From JAJDTR01 sp965220415 (lineage in GTDB: Bacteria > Poribacteria > WGA-4E > JAJDTR01), in contig OZ244829.1 in NCBI GenBank assembly GCA_965220415.1, positions 5,084,001 through 5,148,000 on the forward strand: DNA of 64,000 nt, read 5' to 3'. The notes beneath the pieces were generated by a model, which was not told the origin of the DNA, did no database searches, and was given only the letters and a program-made list of their open reading frames with translations. Of the stretch, positions 39,014 through 48,446 are shown one piece after another. Position numbers and translations under genes: made by a program. Position 1 is the stretch's first letter, and each line of letters opens with the position of its first letter.

Positions 39014-40447
39014 CTAAGCCACAGCTTCATTCAAATTCGTGGAGGGTTTGACTTTCCCTTCACGCTTTGCGATGTTTACGACTGTCGGGAGTAACCCGTA
39101 AATCAGCCAGAATGGAACAGCAATCGCATCTCCATTGAGCAGGTTATTGACGACGAAGTGCACAAGCAATGAGAGCTCGGCGGAGATCAACCCTATAATT
39201 AGCGAACGATAGAAACCATCTTCAACACTCTTTAACGCCCGAAACCCATAACGGAAAAATGCAATAATCAACCACAACCAAGCGGCAAATCCAACAATGC
39301 CAAGTTCCGCCAAGACTTGAAGATATTCACAATGTGCCCCTAACTGAAATTGTGACGTATATTCGCCGAGCAGAGAGGCATCTCCTTCATATAGGATAGC
39401 AAATGCGCCATACCCTTTGCCAATGATTGGACTTTCGAGAAACATTAGCAACGCTTGTCCCCACCGCAGAAGTCGGACTTGATTTGAGGCAAATTGGAAG
39501 TTAAAAACGGAAGAAATACGCTCTTGCGCGATGTTGGACGCCCCCGGAAAACTAACAATTAACAGGAGCAAGACCGTGGCGGCACCAACGAACAAGACTT
39601 TTTTGTGTTGCTCTCCCGTTTTGATTTGGATGAGAAGAAATCCAACAGCGACGATTAGTGAAAGCCATGCGCCTCGGGAGAAACAGACTAAGAGTCCGAA
39701 TCCAAAAACAAACAGTAGTATCGTCCAGAAGACGCGATCATAGTTACTTCGGTCAAACATCAACCGACTGAGCACGATGAGAAAGAATACAACGGCGAAC
39801 GCCCCGTAACTGGCGTGGTTTGTAAACAGCGTTCCATCGTATGCGCTTCGCCATTGCCACTGATCGATTTGATAAACTAACACACAACTTGTCCAACCTA
39901 CCGCTACCAAAGCTGAAGGGAATGTAGAGACGAAGAGCCTTTTCAGGTCCTGATGATTCCGGATGAGTTCATAAGCTAGAAAACCTGACATCATATACAC
40001 CGAAGCTCGGAATGCCCCCTTTAGGGTTGCAAACACGTCCGGTGAATTGATAGTCGGCAAGAATGTCGCTGCAATGTAGGCAATCAATGGTAGAGCAAGG
40101 GGAAAATTCCCTTCTTCCTGCTGTTTGGCGTCTTGATTGATCGCTCGGTTAACAATCTTTTTTACACAGAAAATGGCCGTTAACATTCCCAATAACGGCT
40201 CAGTCGGTGTTTGAATTTCCACTTGGGGGGCGAGAAAGTAGCGGAAAGAAAACGGCAGACAGATTAGCATCACATAAAACACAAAATCGGGCGCCAAAAA
40301 CACGAGCACACCTGTTACCACCAATGCGCTCAAGGCAGGTATAGGCGTCTCCGAATGTGTCGCGAGGATTGTACCGAACACGACGCTAAATACACCGACC
40401 AAAATGACTGACCACAGGTGTTTTGGATTTGTCCCGATTAGATTCAT
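39014..40447 (-). CDS. O-antigen ligase/polymerase-like (Wzy_C) membrane protein
   Basis: 477 residues with 11-12 hydrophobic segments and a large periplasmic loop around residues 320-370 (SSVFNFQFASNQVRLLRWGQ, GKGYGAFAILYEGD, GAHCEYLQVLAELGIVGF). The loop and the final H(C/N)EYLQxLAElGI block are characteristic of the Wzy_C family. These enzymes ligate or polymerise lipid-linked glycans on the outer face of the inner membrane. This is a plausible partner of the dehydratase and phosphoglycosyl transferase at 21-24 kb. Confidence 0.88.
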   Translation of the reverse strand: MNLIGTNPKHLWSVILVGVFSVVFGTILATHSETPIPALSALVVTGVLVFLAPDFVFYVMLICLPFSFRYFLAPQVEIQTPTEPLLGMLTAIFCVKKIVNRAINQDAKQQEEGNFPLALPLIAYIAATFLPTINSPDVFATLKGAFRASVYMMSGFLAYELIRNHQDLKRLFVSTFPSALVAVGWTSCVLVYQIDQWQWRSAYDGTLFTNHASYGAFAVVFFLIVLSRLMFDRSNYDRVFWTILLFVFGFGLLVCFSRGAWLSLIVAVGFLLIQIKTGEQHKKVLFVGAATVLLLLIVSFPGASNIAQERISSVFNFQFASNQVRLLRWGQALLMFLESPIIGKGYGAFAILYEGDASLLGEYTSQFQLGAHCEYLQVLAELGIVGFAAWLWLIIAFFRYGFRALKSVEDGFYRSLIIGLISAELSLLVHFVVNNLLNGDAIAVPFWLIYGLLPTVVNIAKREGKVKPSTNLNEAVA

Positions 40448-40709
40448 GTCTTAACCTGCGATTTTGCGTTTTGGGTACTCACGCATGAAATTGACTCTGG
40501 CCTATTTCAAGAAACGGGAAAAGTTAGATTAACTTTTAGACTCAGAATTCGCTGTACAGCGTGTGCGGTTCAAACGTCCGCGAAAGATTCGAAGATGTCT
40601 GACAGGTTTCTGCGGATGATATGGCTTTGGTTCGAATTGTGTACAGAATCGACAAGTATCAACGTACCAACACTTGAGCACGTTGACATCTCGCATTTTA
40701 ACACTCAAC

Positions 40710-42437
40710 TTAACGCGTGCTGGGAAGTCCCGGCTCGACATACAGTGTCTTTTCGCGAGAATAATGTACATTACCAGGGGCGGAACCCTTCGGCTTGACC
40801 ACATATCGCGCCCATGTATAATCTACAGGCACGTGACTGGCATGTTTTCCTTTGCTAAAGAAAGCGGCAATCTGAGCGGCTTGTAAAAGCGTTGGCATCG
40901 GGATTCCCGGTTTATTCTCGGGGTTTCGGATAAGGACATGCGAGCCGCGTATCTGCTTGGTGTGGAGCCACATGTCGCGCCCCGAAGCGATACGACGGAG
41001 TAAAAGATCGTTCTCCTTGCTATTCCTGCCAACGTAGATTTGAAAACCGTCGCGGGAAGTAAATCTTTGAAATGTGCTGCTTTCAGTTTGCTGTTTTGAC
41101 CGTCCAATCTTCTTCTCTTTAATCCAGCCCTTTTTGGTGAATTCTTCGCGAATGGCATCAAGTTTGTCTAAAGTTTCCGCCTGCTGTACTTCCGACGCAT
41201 AACTTTGCAAAATCTTCTGTTCGGCGTAACTCTCGGCAATCAGTTGATTGATGACGGAGCGTCCACGTTTCGCTTTTGCGTATTTCTTGAAATATCCTTG
41301 GGCATTCTCAGACGGGCTGAGTTTTGGATCGAGTGCAATTTCAATTTTGTTGAGTCCAGGTGCATAATAGTTCTGTGTTTCGATGGACGCGGAACCTCGC
41401 TGGATTCGGTGTAGATTTCCCGTTAATAGCTCTCCTTTAATTCGATAATCTTCGGCTTGCTCGGCGTTGGCTAAATCTTCAGTCAAACGTGCAACCCGCC
41501 GATCAACAGTATCCAGAAGTTTTTCTAACGCCTGACGAAGTGTGTGTCGTTTTGATTGAACCGTTTCTTTAGTAACGACCATATCGTAATAAAAATTCAG
41601 CGCTTCGCTCATTGTGTTGAACTCCAAACTGTCCACACCGTGGAATTGGTGAAGAGGACATGGCGAAACGGCGACGGGGTCATTGTCTTCTCTCGGATTG
41701 ACAAATACCAGCGGATGACCGTGCGATGGATTGAAGTAGGCTCTAATCTCTTTATAGGCAGCCCACAACTCTCCGGCACAGTTCGGTTTATCCGTGCGGA
41801 AGAGTAGCTCTTTGGCAAGTGTTGGACTAAGACCGTCAATCTGATTAAACAGCCATCGCCAGTCTACCTCCGAGTTTTCTTCGACGAGACCGACAAATGC
41901 CTCGTAATCCAACTTTAACGGGTCTAGTTTTGCTGGCTGGTGAGGTGGTATGTAGATAACGCCCGGCAGGATTTCACGATGACGGCTCAGGGTTTCATCA
42001 ATGTGTTTAATGCTTTGAAGGATTTTACCTGTTGACTCGTCAACGAGAATGATATTGCTGTGTTTGCCCATGAATTCTCCAATAAGTACCTTTGATTGGG
42101 ATTCCATCGGCACGTCCGATTGTGGTTTTATGGTGATTTTCAATACGCGGTCCCAACCAAGTTGCTCAATTCCCGAAATTGTACCTCGCCCTATGTGAGC
42201 CATGAGGAAATCTGCAAAATATGACTGCCTCTTTCCTTCAGATGGGCGTTCAATCAGATGTGTGCGAGCATAGCGCGCGTGGGCTGACATCATTAGAAAT
42301 TGGGTCTTACCAGTTTTAGCGACTTTGACTGCGATGGAAGTTGCATCTAGCTGTTCAACGTGGCGAATGCTACCGTGCAGTAGTTCGTCACGTAAGTTGT
42401 GAACCACATGTCGTAGAACCAAGCTATCGAATGACAC
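40710..42437 (-). CDS. rqcH: Ribosome quality-control protein RqcH (NFACT family)
   Basis: 575 residues. NFACT-N begins MSFDSLVLRHVVHNLRDELL and includes the basic/Asp motif RYARTHLIERP...FADFLMAHIGRGTI. A coiled-coil centre follows (EKLLDTVDRRVARLTEDLAN and flanks). The C-terminal NFACT-R domain has FQIYVGRNSKENDLLLRRIA, RDMWLHTKQIRGSHVLIR and YTWARYVVKPKGSAPGNVHY. Homologues bind split 50S subunits and add alanine tails to stalled nascent chains. Earlier annotations call this family fibronectin-binding protein. Confidence 0.95.
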   Translation of the reverse strand: MSFDSLVLRHVVHNLRDELLHGSIRHVEQLDATSIAVKVAKTGKTQFLMMSAHARYARTHLIERPSEGKRQSYFADFLMAHIGRGTISGIEQLGWDRVLKITIKPQSDVPMESQSKVLIGEFMGKHSNIILVDESTGKILQSIKHIDETLSRHREILPGVIYIPPHQPAKLDPLKLDYEAFVGLVEENSEVDWRWLFNQIDGLSPTLAKELLFRTDKPNCAGELWAAYKEIRAYFNPSHGHPLVFVNPREDNDPVAVSPCPLHQFHGVDSLEFNTMSEALNFYYDMVVTKETVQSKRHTLRQALEKLLDTVDRRVARLTEDLANAEQAEDYRIKGELLTGNLHRIQRGSASIETQNYYAPGLNKIEIALDPKLSPSENAQGYFKKYAKAKRGRSVINQLIAESYAEQKILQSYASEVQQAETLDKLDAIREEFTKKGWIKEKKIGRSKQQTESSTFQRFTSRDGFQIYVGRNSKENDLLLRRIASGRDMWLHTKQIRGSHVLIRNPENKPGIPMPTLLQAAQIAAFFSKGKHASHVPVDYTWARYVVKPKGSAPGNVHYSREKTLYVEPGLPSTR

Positions 42438-42546
42438 TAGAATGCCTCATCAAAGGAAAGTTGAATATTCAAGCTAAAGTGCCGGAGATTCTCAAATAAT
42501 AGTATACACCTTCACTAGCCAGCAGTTCAACATGAACGGATTAAAC

Positions 42547-42575
42547 TTGACAATCGAGCACTTTTCGGTTATAAA
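42547..42575 (+). promoter_or_regulatory. Sigma-70 promoter for the PhyH gene
   Basis: Perfect TTGACA (42547-42552), 17-base spacer, TATAAA (42570-42575). It leaves a leader of about 210 bases in the 357-base gap 42438-42794. Directly before the start codon, GACTC-AAAAG-GAGTC can form a small hairpin that includes the AAGGAG ribosome site. Confidence 0.75.
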
Positions 42576-42794
42576 TTGTTCGGCGTGTTGAGGCGTAGGC
42601 GCTCTAGATTCTGACGGACGGACGGTGGATTGCATCGCTCACGGTGGAGATTGCCGTGTCGTTTGGTTATTCTCGAGGGAACTTGAATTTTGATGAGGGA
42701 TTCGGAGTATCTACCAGTCGCGTGCATCGTGGCGACGGATACAGATGCAGTCTTCGCGCAAGTCCGAGATTAGGAGACTCAAAAGGAGTCATTT

Positions 42795-43658
42795 ATGTTG
42801 ACGCAACAACAGATTGATTTCTACTATGGAAATGGCTATCTCGGCGTGGAAAATGTACTGACTGCCAACGAGGTCGCGGGCCTCCGGCGAGTGACTGGAG
42901 AGTTCGTTGAGAAGTCTCGATCGTTGACCGAACACACCGATGTTTTTGACCTTGAACCTAGTCATTCGGCAGCGGATCCCCGCGTGCGCCGTATCAAAAA
43001 CCCGAATATGCAACACGTCGTTTTCGACGCAGCCCTGCGACATGAGAAAATCCTCGAAATTGTCTCGCAGCTAATCGGTGACGGTCTCCGTACGAACGGT
43101 CAGAAACTCAACATGAAGTATGCGGAATACGGAAGTCCGGTAGAATGGCATCAGGATTGGGCGTTCTATCCGCACACTAACGATGATCTGTTGGCGGTTG
43201 GTGTATCGTTTGATGACATGACGAAGGATAATGGTGCGCTGATGGTTATTCCGGGATCGCATAGGGGACCTACCTACGATCACCATCAGCATGGCGAATT
43301 TGTCGGTGCCATCACTGATCCGAACTTCAGCTCGATGAGTGCTGTGCCTGTTGAAGTTAAAGCCGGTGGGATTTCAATTCATCATGTGCGCACGGTGCAC
43401 GGCTCCGCGCCAAACACGTCTAGCAGACCGCGCCGCCTGCTGCTTAGCCAGTATTGTGCAATCGATGCATGGCCTCTAGCAGGAGTTCCCGACTGGGAAA
43501 CATTTAACTCGCTAGTTCTGCGTGGCGAGCCGACGAACCTGCCGCGTATCGAATCAATTCCGGTTCGAATGCCCCTTCCTCATGCAGCGCGCAAGGGTTC
43601 CATCTATGAAGTCCAAAGTTTGCTGGAAAATCCTGTCTTCGCGAAGAAGGCTAGCTGA
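42795..43658 (+). CDS. Phytanoyl-CoA dioxygenase (PhyH) family protein
   Basis: 287 residues; non-haem Fe(II)/2-oxoglutarate oxygenase fold. The iron ligands are visible as His119-x-Asp121 (VEWHQDWAFYP) and the distal His202 (TVHGSAPN), with Arg nearby for 2-oxoglutarate. The family hydroxylates small molecules and lipids; the substrate here is unknown. AAGGAG lies 9 bases before the ATG. It converges on the ThDP enzyme gene at 43843-45477 with a stem-loop between them. Confidence 0.92.
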   Translation: MLTQQQIDFYYGNGYLGVENVLTANEVAGLRRVTGEFVEKSRSLTEHTDVFDLEPSHSAADPRVRRIKNPNMQHVVFDAALRHEKILEIVSQLIGDGLRTNGQKLNMKYAEYGSPVEWHQDWAFYPHTNDDLLAVGVSFDDMTKDNGALMVIPGSHRGPTYDHHQHGEFVGAITDPNFSSMSAVPVEVKAGGISIHHVRTVHGSAPNTSSRPRRLLLSQYCAIDAWPLAGVPDWETFNSLVLRGEPTNLPRIESIPVRMPLPHAARKGSIYEVQSLLENPVFAKKAS

Positions 43659-43689
43659 GAGTGGAACACCGTTTTCCATCAAACGCGAT

Positions 43690-43716
43690 AACGTCTAATG
43701 TAACTAGCATTAGACG
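43690..43716. terminator. Stem-loop between convergent genes
   Basis: ACGTCTAATG, a 7-base loop and CATTAGACGT make a perfect 10-bp stem between the converging PhyH and ThDP genes. There is no T-run on either side, so it may be a weak or factor-assisted terminator or an mRNA-end stabiliser. Confidence 0.5.
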
Positions 43717-43842
43717 TGCTCCATGTACCGATTGCCCAACCCAGTTTTCGCAGTGATCCCTCGTAGAAAAAAATGAACATATCGGGCTTGCCTTCCCTGC
43801 TACGCACCGTAGTCTAAACTTAGCCCTCATTGGCATGCGCGG

Positions 43843-45477
43843 CTAGAACAGTGACATTGCGGTTTCTTTACTTGTGATGAACTCCAACAATGCGGGTTTT
43901 CCTTCTTTGGTTTCCCTGATACCGCGTTTGATGGCAGGGACGATCTCATCCGGAGTTTCGACGCGTTCGCCGTACCCACCGAAAGCCTGTGCCATATCAG
44001 CATAGTTGCCCGATATGTCTGTGCTTCGGAATTTCTCCGTCGAAAGCGCCATGGGGCTTAATTCGATAGCCATGCAGAAATTGTTGAACAGTACGGAGAG
44101 AATCGGAATTTCGGCTCGAGCGGCAGTCTCAAAGTCCATACCCGTGAAGCCGATAGCTGCGTCACCCCAGACGTTGATACAGAGTTTGTCCGGTCGCGCC
44201 AGTTTCGCTCCCATTGCCAAACCAAGACCATAGCCCAATTGAGTGGTTTTTCCCCAGCCAATATACGATAGCGGCGTCGTGGACTGCCAGAAAGGTGAGA
44301 GTTGGTCGCGTGGACTGCCCGCATCGTGAGTAATGATTGTATTCGGTACGTCCACGGTATGCAGCAGGTCCCATATTACGCGATAAGGACAAAGCGGAAC
44401 TTCGTCGGATTTTAGCTTTGGTTTCCAGTCAGCTAACCATCCCGCTCTGATTTGGCTGATTTCTTGAGCTGCCTTGCTGCTGCGTCCGCGCGGTTCGCTC
44501 CCCAACCGATCGCTGATTTCGTCAATGAGCGCTCTCAGTGTCAGGCGAGCATCACCGACCAAGGCATAGTCTGCCTCTACGTCTTTGTTAATGTCTACTT
44601 CATCCAGCGTAGCGTGGATAATGGTTTTTCCCTTTGGCATGGCTACGCCGAATCCGGTGTTGGTAAAACTGCACCCTATTCCCAAGATGACATCAGACGC
44701 TTGCAGAAAATCGTGCACCATTTTTGGGATGGCACGCCCGCCCGATCCGAGTGACAGAGGATGGTTCTCCGGAAACGCGCTTTTACCTTGCAGGCTTGTG
44801 GTCACCGGAGCTTCCAACACCTCTGCCAATTCCTTCAACTCGCCCCAACCCTTGGCGTAGTGGACACCCTGTCCCGCATAAATAATCGGTCGTTTGGCTG
44901 CGATGAGTATCTTAGCTATTCGTGATATTTCGTTCGGATCGGGAGCGCGGCGCAGTTTTGGAACCGGTTGATAGTTCAACTCGCCGGGCAATTCCGCGCT
45001 GAATATATCCTGAGGTATCTCTACAAGCGTCGGACGCGGACGCCCGTTTTTCGCCTGCATAAACGCACGCCTTAGCGCCGCCGGAACAGCTGCCGGCATT
45101 GTAACCTGTTCACAGGATTTGGTGACATGGCGGTAGTTCATAAACGAGCTGAAGTTGGGATCAACGTTTGTCTTGTCACGACTATAACCTGCCGGCAACA
45201 CCACGATTGGCGCGGACTCACCAAAAGCTTGTGCGACACCTCCGAATGCATTTTCTGCTCCGGGCCCATGTTGCATACAAAATACGCCAATCTTCTCACC
45301 CGAACTCATCCGACTAAACGCATCCGCCATGTGAAGTCCAATCCTTTCTTGGCGGACTACAATGGGGCGGATGCCTGCTTTAGCTGCACCTTCCGTGATG
45401 GGATTGATTGGGTAAGTGAATAAATACTCTGTGCCTTCGGCCTTCAAAATCTCGCCGATAGCATCGGAAACAATCAT
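43843..45477 (-). CDS. Thiamine-diphosphate enzyme (acetolactate synthase-like)
   Basis: 544 residues with the three-domain POX/AHAS layout. The N-terminal pyrimidine domain has the catalytic glutamate in VVRQERIGLHMADAFSR and HGPGAENAFGGVAQA. The central domain has PIIYAGQGVHYAKGWGE. The C-terminal ThDP/Mg motif is WGDAAIGFTGMDFETAARAE...FNN. The class includes acetolactate synthase, sulfoacetaldehyde acetyltransferase, and oxalyl- and benzoylformate-type decarboxylases; the exact reaction is unknown. The AHAS small subunit is absent. The ATG at 45477 has AAGGAG 7-8 bases upstream. An R1 element lies about 90 bases upstream of the start. Confidence 0.9.
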   Translation of the reverse strand: MIVSDAIGEILKAEGTEYLFTYPINPITEGAAKAGIRPIVVRQERIGLHMADAFSRMSSGEKIGVFCMQHGPGAENAFGGVAQAFGESAPIVVLPAGYSRDKTNVDPNFSSFMNYRHVTKSCEQVTMPAAVPAALRRAFMQAKNGRPRPTLVEIPQDIFSAELPGELNYQPVPKLRRAPDPNEISRIAKILIAAKRPIIYAGQGVHYAKGWGELKELAEVLEAPVTTSLQGKSAFPENHPLSLGSGGRAIPKMVHDFLQASDVILGIGCSFTNTGFGVAMPKGKTIIHATLDEVDINKDVEADYALVGDARLTLRALIDEISDRLGSEPRGRSSKAAQEISQIRAGWLADWKPKLKSDEVPLCPYRVIWDLLHTVDVPNTIITHDAGSPRDQLSPFWQSTTPLSYIGWGKTTQLGYGLGLAMGAKLARPDKLCINVWGDAAIGFTGMDFETAARAEIPILSVLFNNFCMAIELSPMALSTEKFRSTDISGNYADMAQAFGGYGERVETPDEIVPAIKRGIRETKEGKPALLEFITSKETAMSLF

Positions 45478-45569
45478 CGAAATTCTCCTTGCTAATTGCA
45501 GTGTTTCAAGGTGTATAGTGATGAACTATATTACTTCGGCTAGCGTCGGAGCCGGAAAATCTTGGCTAA

Positions 45570-45728
45570 GAGCCTGCTTGAAAAGTACATTTGTAGGGTG
45601 CGCACTGCGCACCAGCGTCTAAAAGCCCCAGCGGGGCGACAGGTATGTAGCAGACAACACTAAATACATGACGAAACTTCCCACAAATGACCAAAAACGA
45701 CTTTGCTAACGATTATTCAAACAGGCTC
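45570..45728. mobile_element. R1 MITE, copy c
   Basis: A 159-base element GAGCCTGCTTGAAAAGTACA...ATTCAAACAGGCTC, flanked by TAA on both sides (45567-45569, 45729-45731). It holds the uninterrupted palindrome GGGTGCGCACTGCGCACC and the CCCCAGCGGGG hairpin. It is a compact reference copy. The gap 45478-46467 otherwise holds R4 copy b and about 330 bases (45732-46055) where I see no gene. Confidence 0.88.
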
Positions 45729-46055
45729 TAATGGCGGCTTGCAATAGGAAATTCTGTTCAATAAATTCCAATGTCGCGTGGCATCGTATGAAAGAGCCCA
45801 TTGATTTAGAACATCAATGCAGTGTAGACAGAGTCGATCGTCCGCACAATCAAGGAATCAATCGACACCAGTAGAGCGTCACCAGTTCGAGCGTTTCTCA
45901 AATATAACCCACTTGCCGATATTGTCTCATTTCTATTTTGGCGGTGGAAAGAGATTTGGCGTCAGAGAATCTGGGTAGACCCCACTCGCTAATCTGGTCC
46001 AGCCGCTTCTTGACAACCGCGAACGCGGGGTAGACGGAGCGCCCATAACCATTCC

Positions 46056-46411
46056 GTAATTGTTTAGCCCCTTGACTACTGGAGTCGAGTATTGCGAATC
46101 TAGATGGTCTTTTCGCCATATTCGAAGATCGCCTCTTGGGAATGCTCAGTTTTTCGGTTTGTAGCAGGAATCAAGCGAGTGAACAGCAATCAACCGAGTG
46201 GATAACGAGAGATCAAGTGAGTGAATAACAAACGAACAAAGAAACGAATAGATCAAACGACCGGATAGGGAGTGCGATAGAGATCCCACTGCGATAGAAA
46301 TCCCATAGCCAATCCTGATAGTTAATCCCGAGCGATAGAGTTCCTATTCACTGCCCGTCCCACGCTCCAGAGGTTTTACTGACCACTAGCCACTAGTCAC
46401 TAAACACTTAC
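46056..46411. mobile_element. R4 MITE, copy b
   Basis: A 356-base element with ends GTAATTGTTTAG...CTAAACACTTAC. The flanking octamers ACCATTCC (46048-46055) and AATATTCC (46412-46419) match at 6 of 8 positions, suggesting an older insertion or target preference. The interior has repeated GATCAA...GAGTGAATAAC units and a full R6 module. Confidence 0.75.
46251..46287 (+). repeat. R6 module inside R4 copy b
   Basis: GATCAAACGACCGGATAGGG then AGTGCGATAGAGATCCC, immediately followed by a second truncated CTGCGATAGAAATCCC. Confidence 0.75.
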
Positions 46412-46467
46412 AATATTCCTTAACCAAGCGGTGCGTGGCACGAATCCCAAGCGGTTAATAGCTGCCC

Positions 46468-47508
46468 CTAACCCCCGAGAAGGTGGTCAAGAATATAGAG
46501 GTCCAATTCTTCGTAATCGCGTGCGTCAATCAACTCTCGCTCGACGGCGCGATCAAGCGTGCGCACTTTCTCGAGCAAGCGGAGGAAGGTCTTGCGGCTG
46601 TTGAGAAGGTGTTTGGTTGAAATCTCACGTGGCTGCGTTCGCATGACTTTCACGTCCAAGCCCACAAACTCACCGTTCTTGCCGTAACCGTGTTCTTCCA
46701 GAATGCGCACCTGATTAAACGCACGTCGGAGATCCACTGAACCGAAGGCTTTGTCTTCATCGAATTTCAACCCGTTTTGGTCGTTGAGATGGACACTCCA
46801 CAGTTTCTTGTGGTGCAGTGCGTATCCCATTTCATCCGATGGATCCAATCCCGCCAAGACGGCGTGTGCGCTCTCAATTAAACCACCGACTCTGTCGGGG
46901 TCATTGCTGATATAAGCGAGTCCCAGTGCATGTCCGATTGTCGGTATATAAGCCTGATCCATTGGCTCATTCGGCTTGGGTTCAACCAAAATGCGGATAT
47001 TCGGATCATAATCCAGCATGGCGTTAATGGCGTCAATGATTCTGCCCACTGCCCCCGCCGAGTCTTTTGCCTCTCGGAGATAGGTGCCCTCACGGGCAAG
47101 CCAGAGGACTATATTCCGACATCCGATTTCGTTAGCAATGTCTACGCAGCGCTTGGATCTTTCAAGGGCATAGTCGCGATCAGATGACAAGTTGGCGGTA
47201 TAGGCGCCATCAATAGTTTGCGGCGCAAACCACAGACGGGGAGCCACAATCTCGGGTGTCAAGCCAAGGCTCTCGATGAGTCGTTTAACGTTTCTGGTTT
47301 GTTGCATGATCTGCTCATGCGTCTTGTAATCGATGTCAGGTACAATGTCATCGTCATGAAACTGAATGCCTACGAATCCGAGATCGCGGTAAAACCCAAT
47401 TTTTTCATCAAATGAGTAAGAATCACGGACAGGGGGGCCAAACGGATCTTCACCTTCGTGGATGTTCCAAGGACCGAATGAAAACCGATATTCGTTCTGT
47501 TCCGGCAT
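46468..47508 (-). CDS. Xylose-isomerase-like TIM-barrel protein
   Basis: 346 residues from the ATG at 47508, preceded by GGGAGG; an in-frame TTG at 47520 lies upstream of that ribosome site. FGPWNIHEGEDPFGPP, GIQFHDDDIVPD, ILVEPKPNEPMDQAY and WSVHLNDQNGLKFDEDKAFG correspond to the metal- and substrate-binding blocks of XylA-type isomerases (catalytic His/Asp, EPKP Glu/Lys, and the DxD metal pair region). It is shorter than classical XylA and more divergent, so the true substrate may be another sugar. The R8 sequence lies 25 bases upstream. Confidence 0.85.
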   Translation of the reverse strand: MPEQNEYRFSFGPWNIHEGEDPFGPPVRDSYSFDEKIGFYRDLGFVGIQFHDDDIVPDIDYKTHEQIMQQTRNVKRLIESLGLTPEIVAPRLWFAPQTIDGAYTANLSSDRDYALERSKRCVDIANEIGCRNIVLWLAREGTYLREAKDSAGAVGRIIDAINAMLDYDPNIRILVEPKPNEPMDQAYIPTIGHALGLAYISNDPDRVGGLIESAHAVLAGLDPSDEMGYALHHKKLWSVHLNDQNGLKFDEDKAFGSVDLRRAFNQVRILEEHGYGKNGEFVGLDVKVMRTQPREISTKHLLNSRKTFLRLLEKVRTLDRAVERELIDARDYEELDLYILDHLLGG

Positions 47509-47532
47509 AGTACCTCCCAATGTTTCTATTGA

Positions 47533-47566
47533 TTTATACTCCGCGTTGTCAGAAATTGCGTCTTTT
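47533..47566 (-). promoter_or_regulatory. R8 conserved upstream sequence, copy b
   Basis: Minus strand: AAAAGACGCAATTTCTGACA then ACGCGGAGTATAAA. It is 25 bases before the xylose-isomerase-like start and abuts an R7 hairpin. Confidence 0.45.
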
Positions 47567-47633
47567 GTAGGAGCGATCTCCAGGTCGCGACCCTTGTACG
47601 AGGGAACTCCGATTCCCGACCTGCTGGTGCTAC
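47567..47633 (+). repeat. R7 hairpin repeat, second copy
   Basis: Begins GTAGGAGCGATCTCCAGGTC with an internal GGTCGCGACC palindrome and GGGAACTCCGATTCCC hairpin; related to 21102-21152. It directly precedes R8 copy b in gene orientation. Confidence 0.65.
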
Positions 47634-47723
47634 GTAAGTCCTATTAGAAACAATTATCACTGGAAAAGAAAGCGCGATAATACCCAACGCAAAGTATAGT
47701 TCTTATCGTTCACAAGTTTCGGT

Positions 47724-48377
47724 TCAACTCAAAACGGTATCGCCGAGTAGTCCAGCAACGATTCCTCCCACTGCCACACCAAGGACACGATGCTGATCTT
47801 CGTCCAGATGGACTCCATCAATTTTGCTAGTTGTTGTCACCGACCCGGCATCAAAAAAGTGACACTCAAGTTCTTCAGTAATCTTGCGGTATTCTGTAGC
47901 CGTGCCACGGCACTTGACATCCGCTCCGGCGAATTTTGGAGCCATGAGACCTTTTGGTGTTTGAATTTCAGGTGGCGAGATGACCAATATTTCAGGAATT
48001 GGCATTCCCGGTTCGATAGGCGCGCCTCGAATCTCGGTAATCAACGTACGAATCCCTTGCGCCGAATGCCAAGCAGTGAACGAGTGCACGGATTGGAAGT
48101 CATTCGTGCCGAGCATCAGAATGACTAGATCGAGGGGAGAATGGATTTCGATTTGCTGGGTTAATCCGTCCAATCCGTTACGACCGGTCTTGAAAGGATC
48201 GTCCCATACCGTTCTGCGTCCGTTTAGGCAGTCCTCAATCACGCGCGTCGGGATACCGTTCCGAATCAATGTACCTTCCATGACACCGGGCCAACGTGCG
48301 TCGAATGTCAAACGCTGTCTGGTATTCGGAATTATGCCCCACGTAAGCGAATCGGAGTAGACAAGCACCTGCTTCAT
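47724..48377 (-). CDS. SGNH/GDSL-type esterase
   Basis: 217 residues. Block I is YSDSLTWG with nucleophile Ser10. The block II Gly region is DCLNGRRTVWDDP. Block III is MLGTNDF with the oxyanion Asn, and the Asp-x-x-His pair is IDGVHLDEDQH. The arylesterase/acyl-thioesterase-like subgroup of SGNH hydrolases fits (VYSDSLTWG...GRRT). No signal peptide, so cytoplasmic. Its position between ThDP and isomerase genes suggests it removes an acyl group from a sugar or related metabolite (inference). Confidence 0.88.
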   Translation of the reverse strand: MKQVLVYSDSLTWGIIPNTRQRLTFDARWPGVMEGTLIRNGIPTRVIEDCLNGRRTVWDDPFKTGRNGLDGLTQQIEIHSPLDLVILMLGTNDFQSVHSFTAWHSAQGIRTLITEIRGAPIEPGMPIPEILVISPPEIQTPKGLMAPKFAGADVKCRGTATEYRKITEELECHFFDAGSVTTTSKIDGVHLDEDQHRVLGVAVGGIVAGLLGDTVLS

Positions 48378-48446
48378 AAATTTCTATCTTGATGCAATGA
48401 CATCAAGTTGTAGAGCGAAGGTTGTAGAGTGCCGGCTTGAGTCACA

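Noticed and set aside
45898..46119. 73-codon minus-strand ORF running out of R4 copy b
   Set aside because: Its first third is translation of the R4 end, so it is not a native gene; at most a remnant.
46141..46340. Possible CRISPR-like array of GATCAA/GAGTGAATAAC units
   Set aside because: The units are unequal, spacers are not regular and the region is the interior of an R4 element; no cas genes are present.
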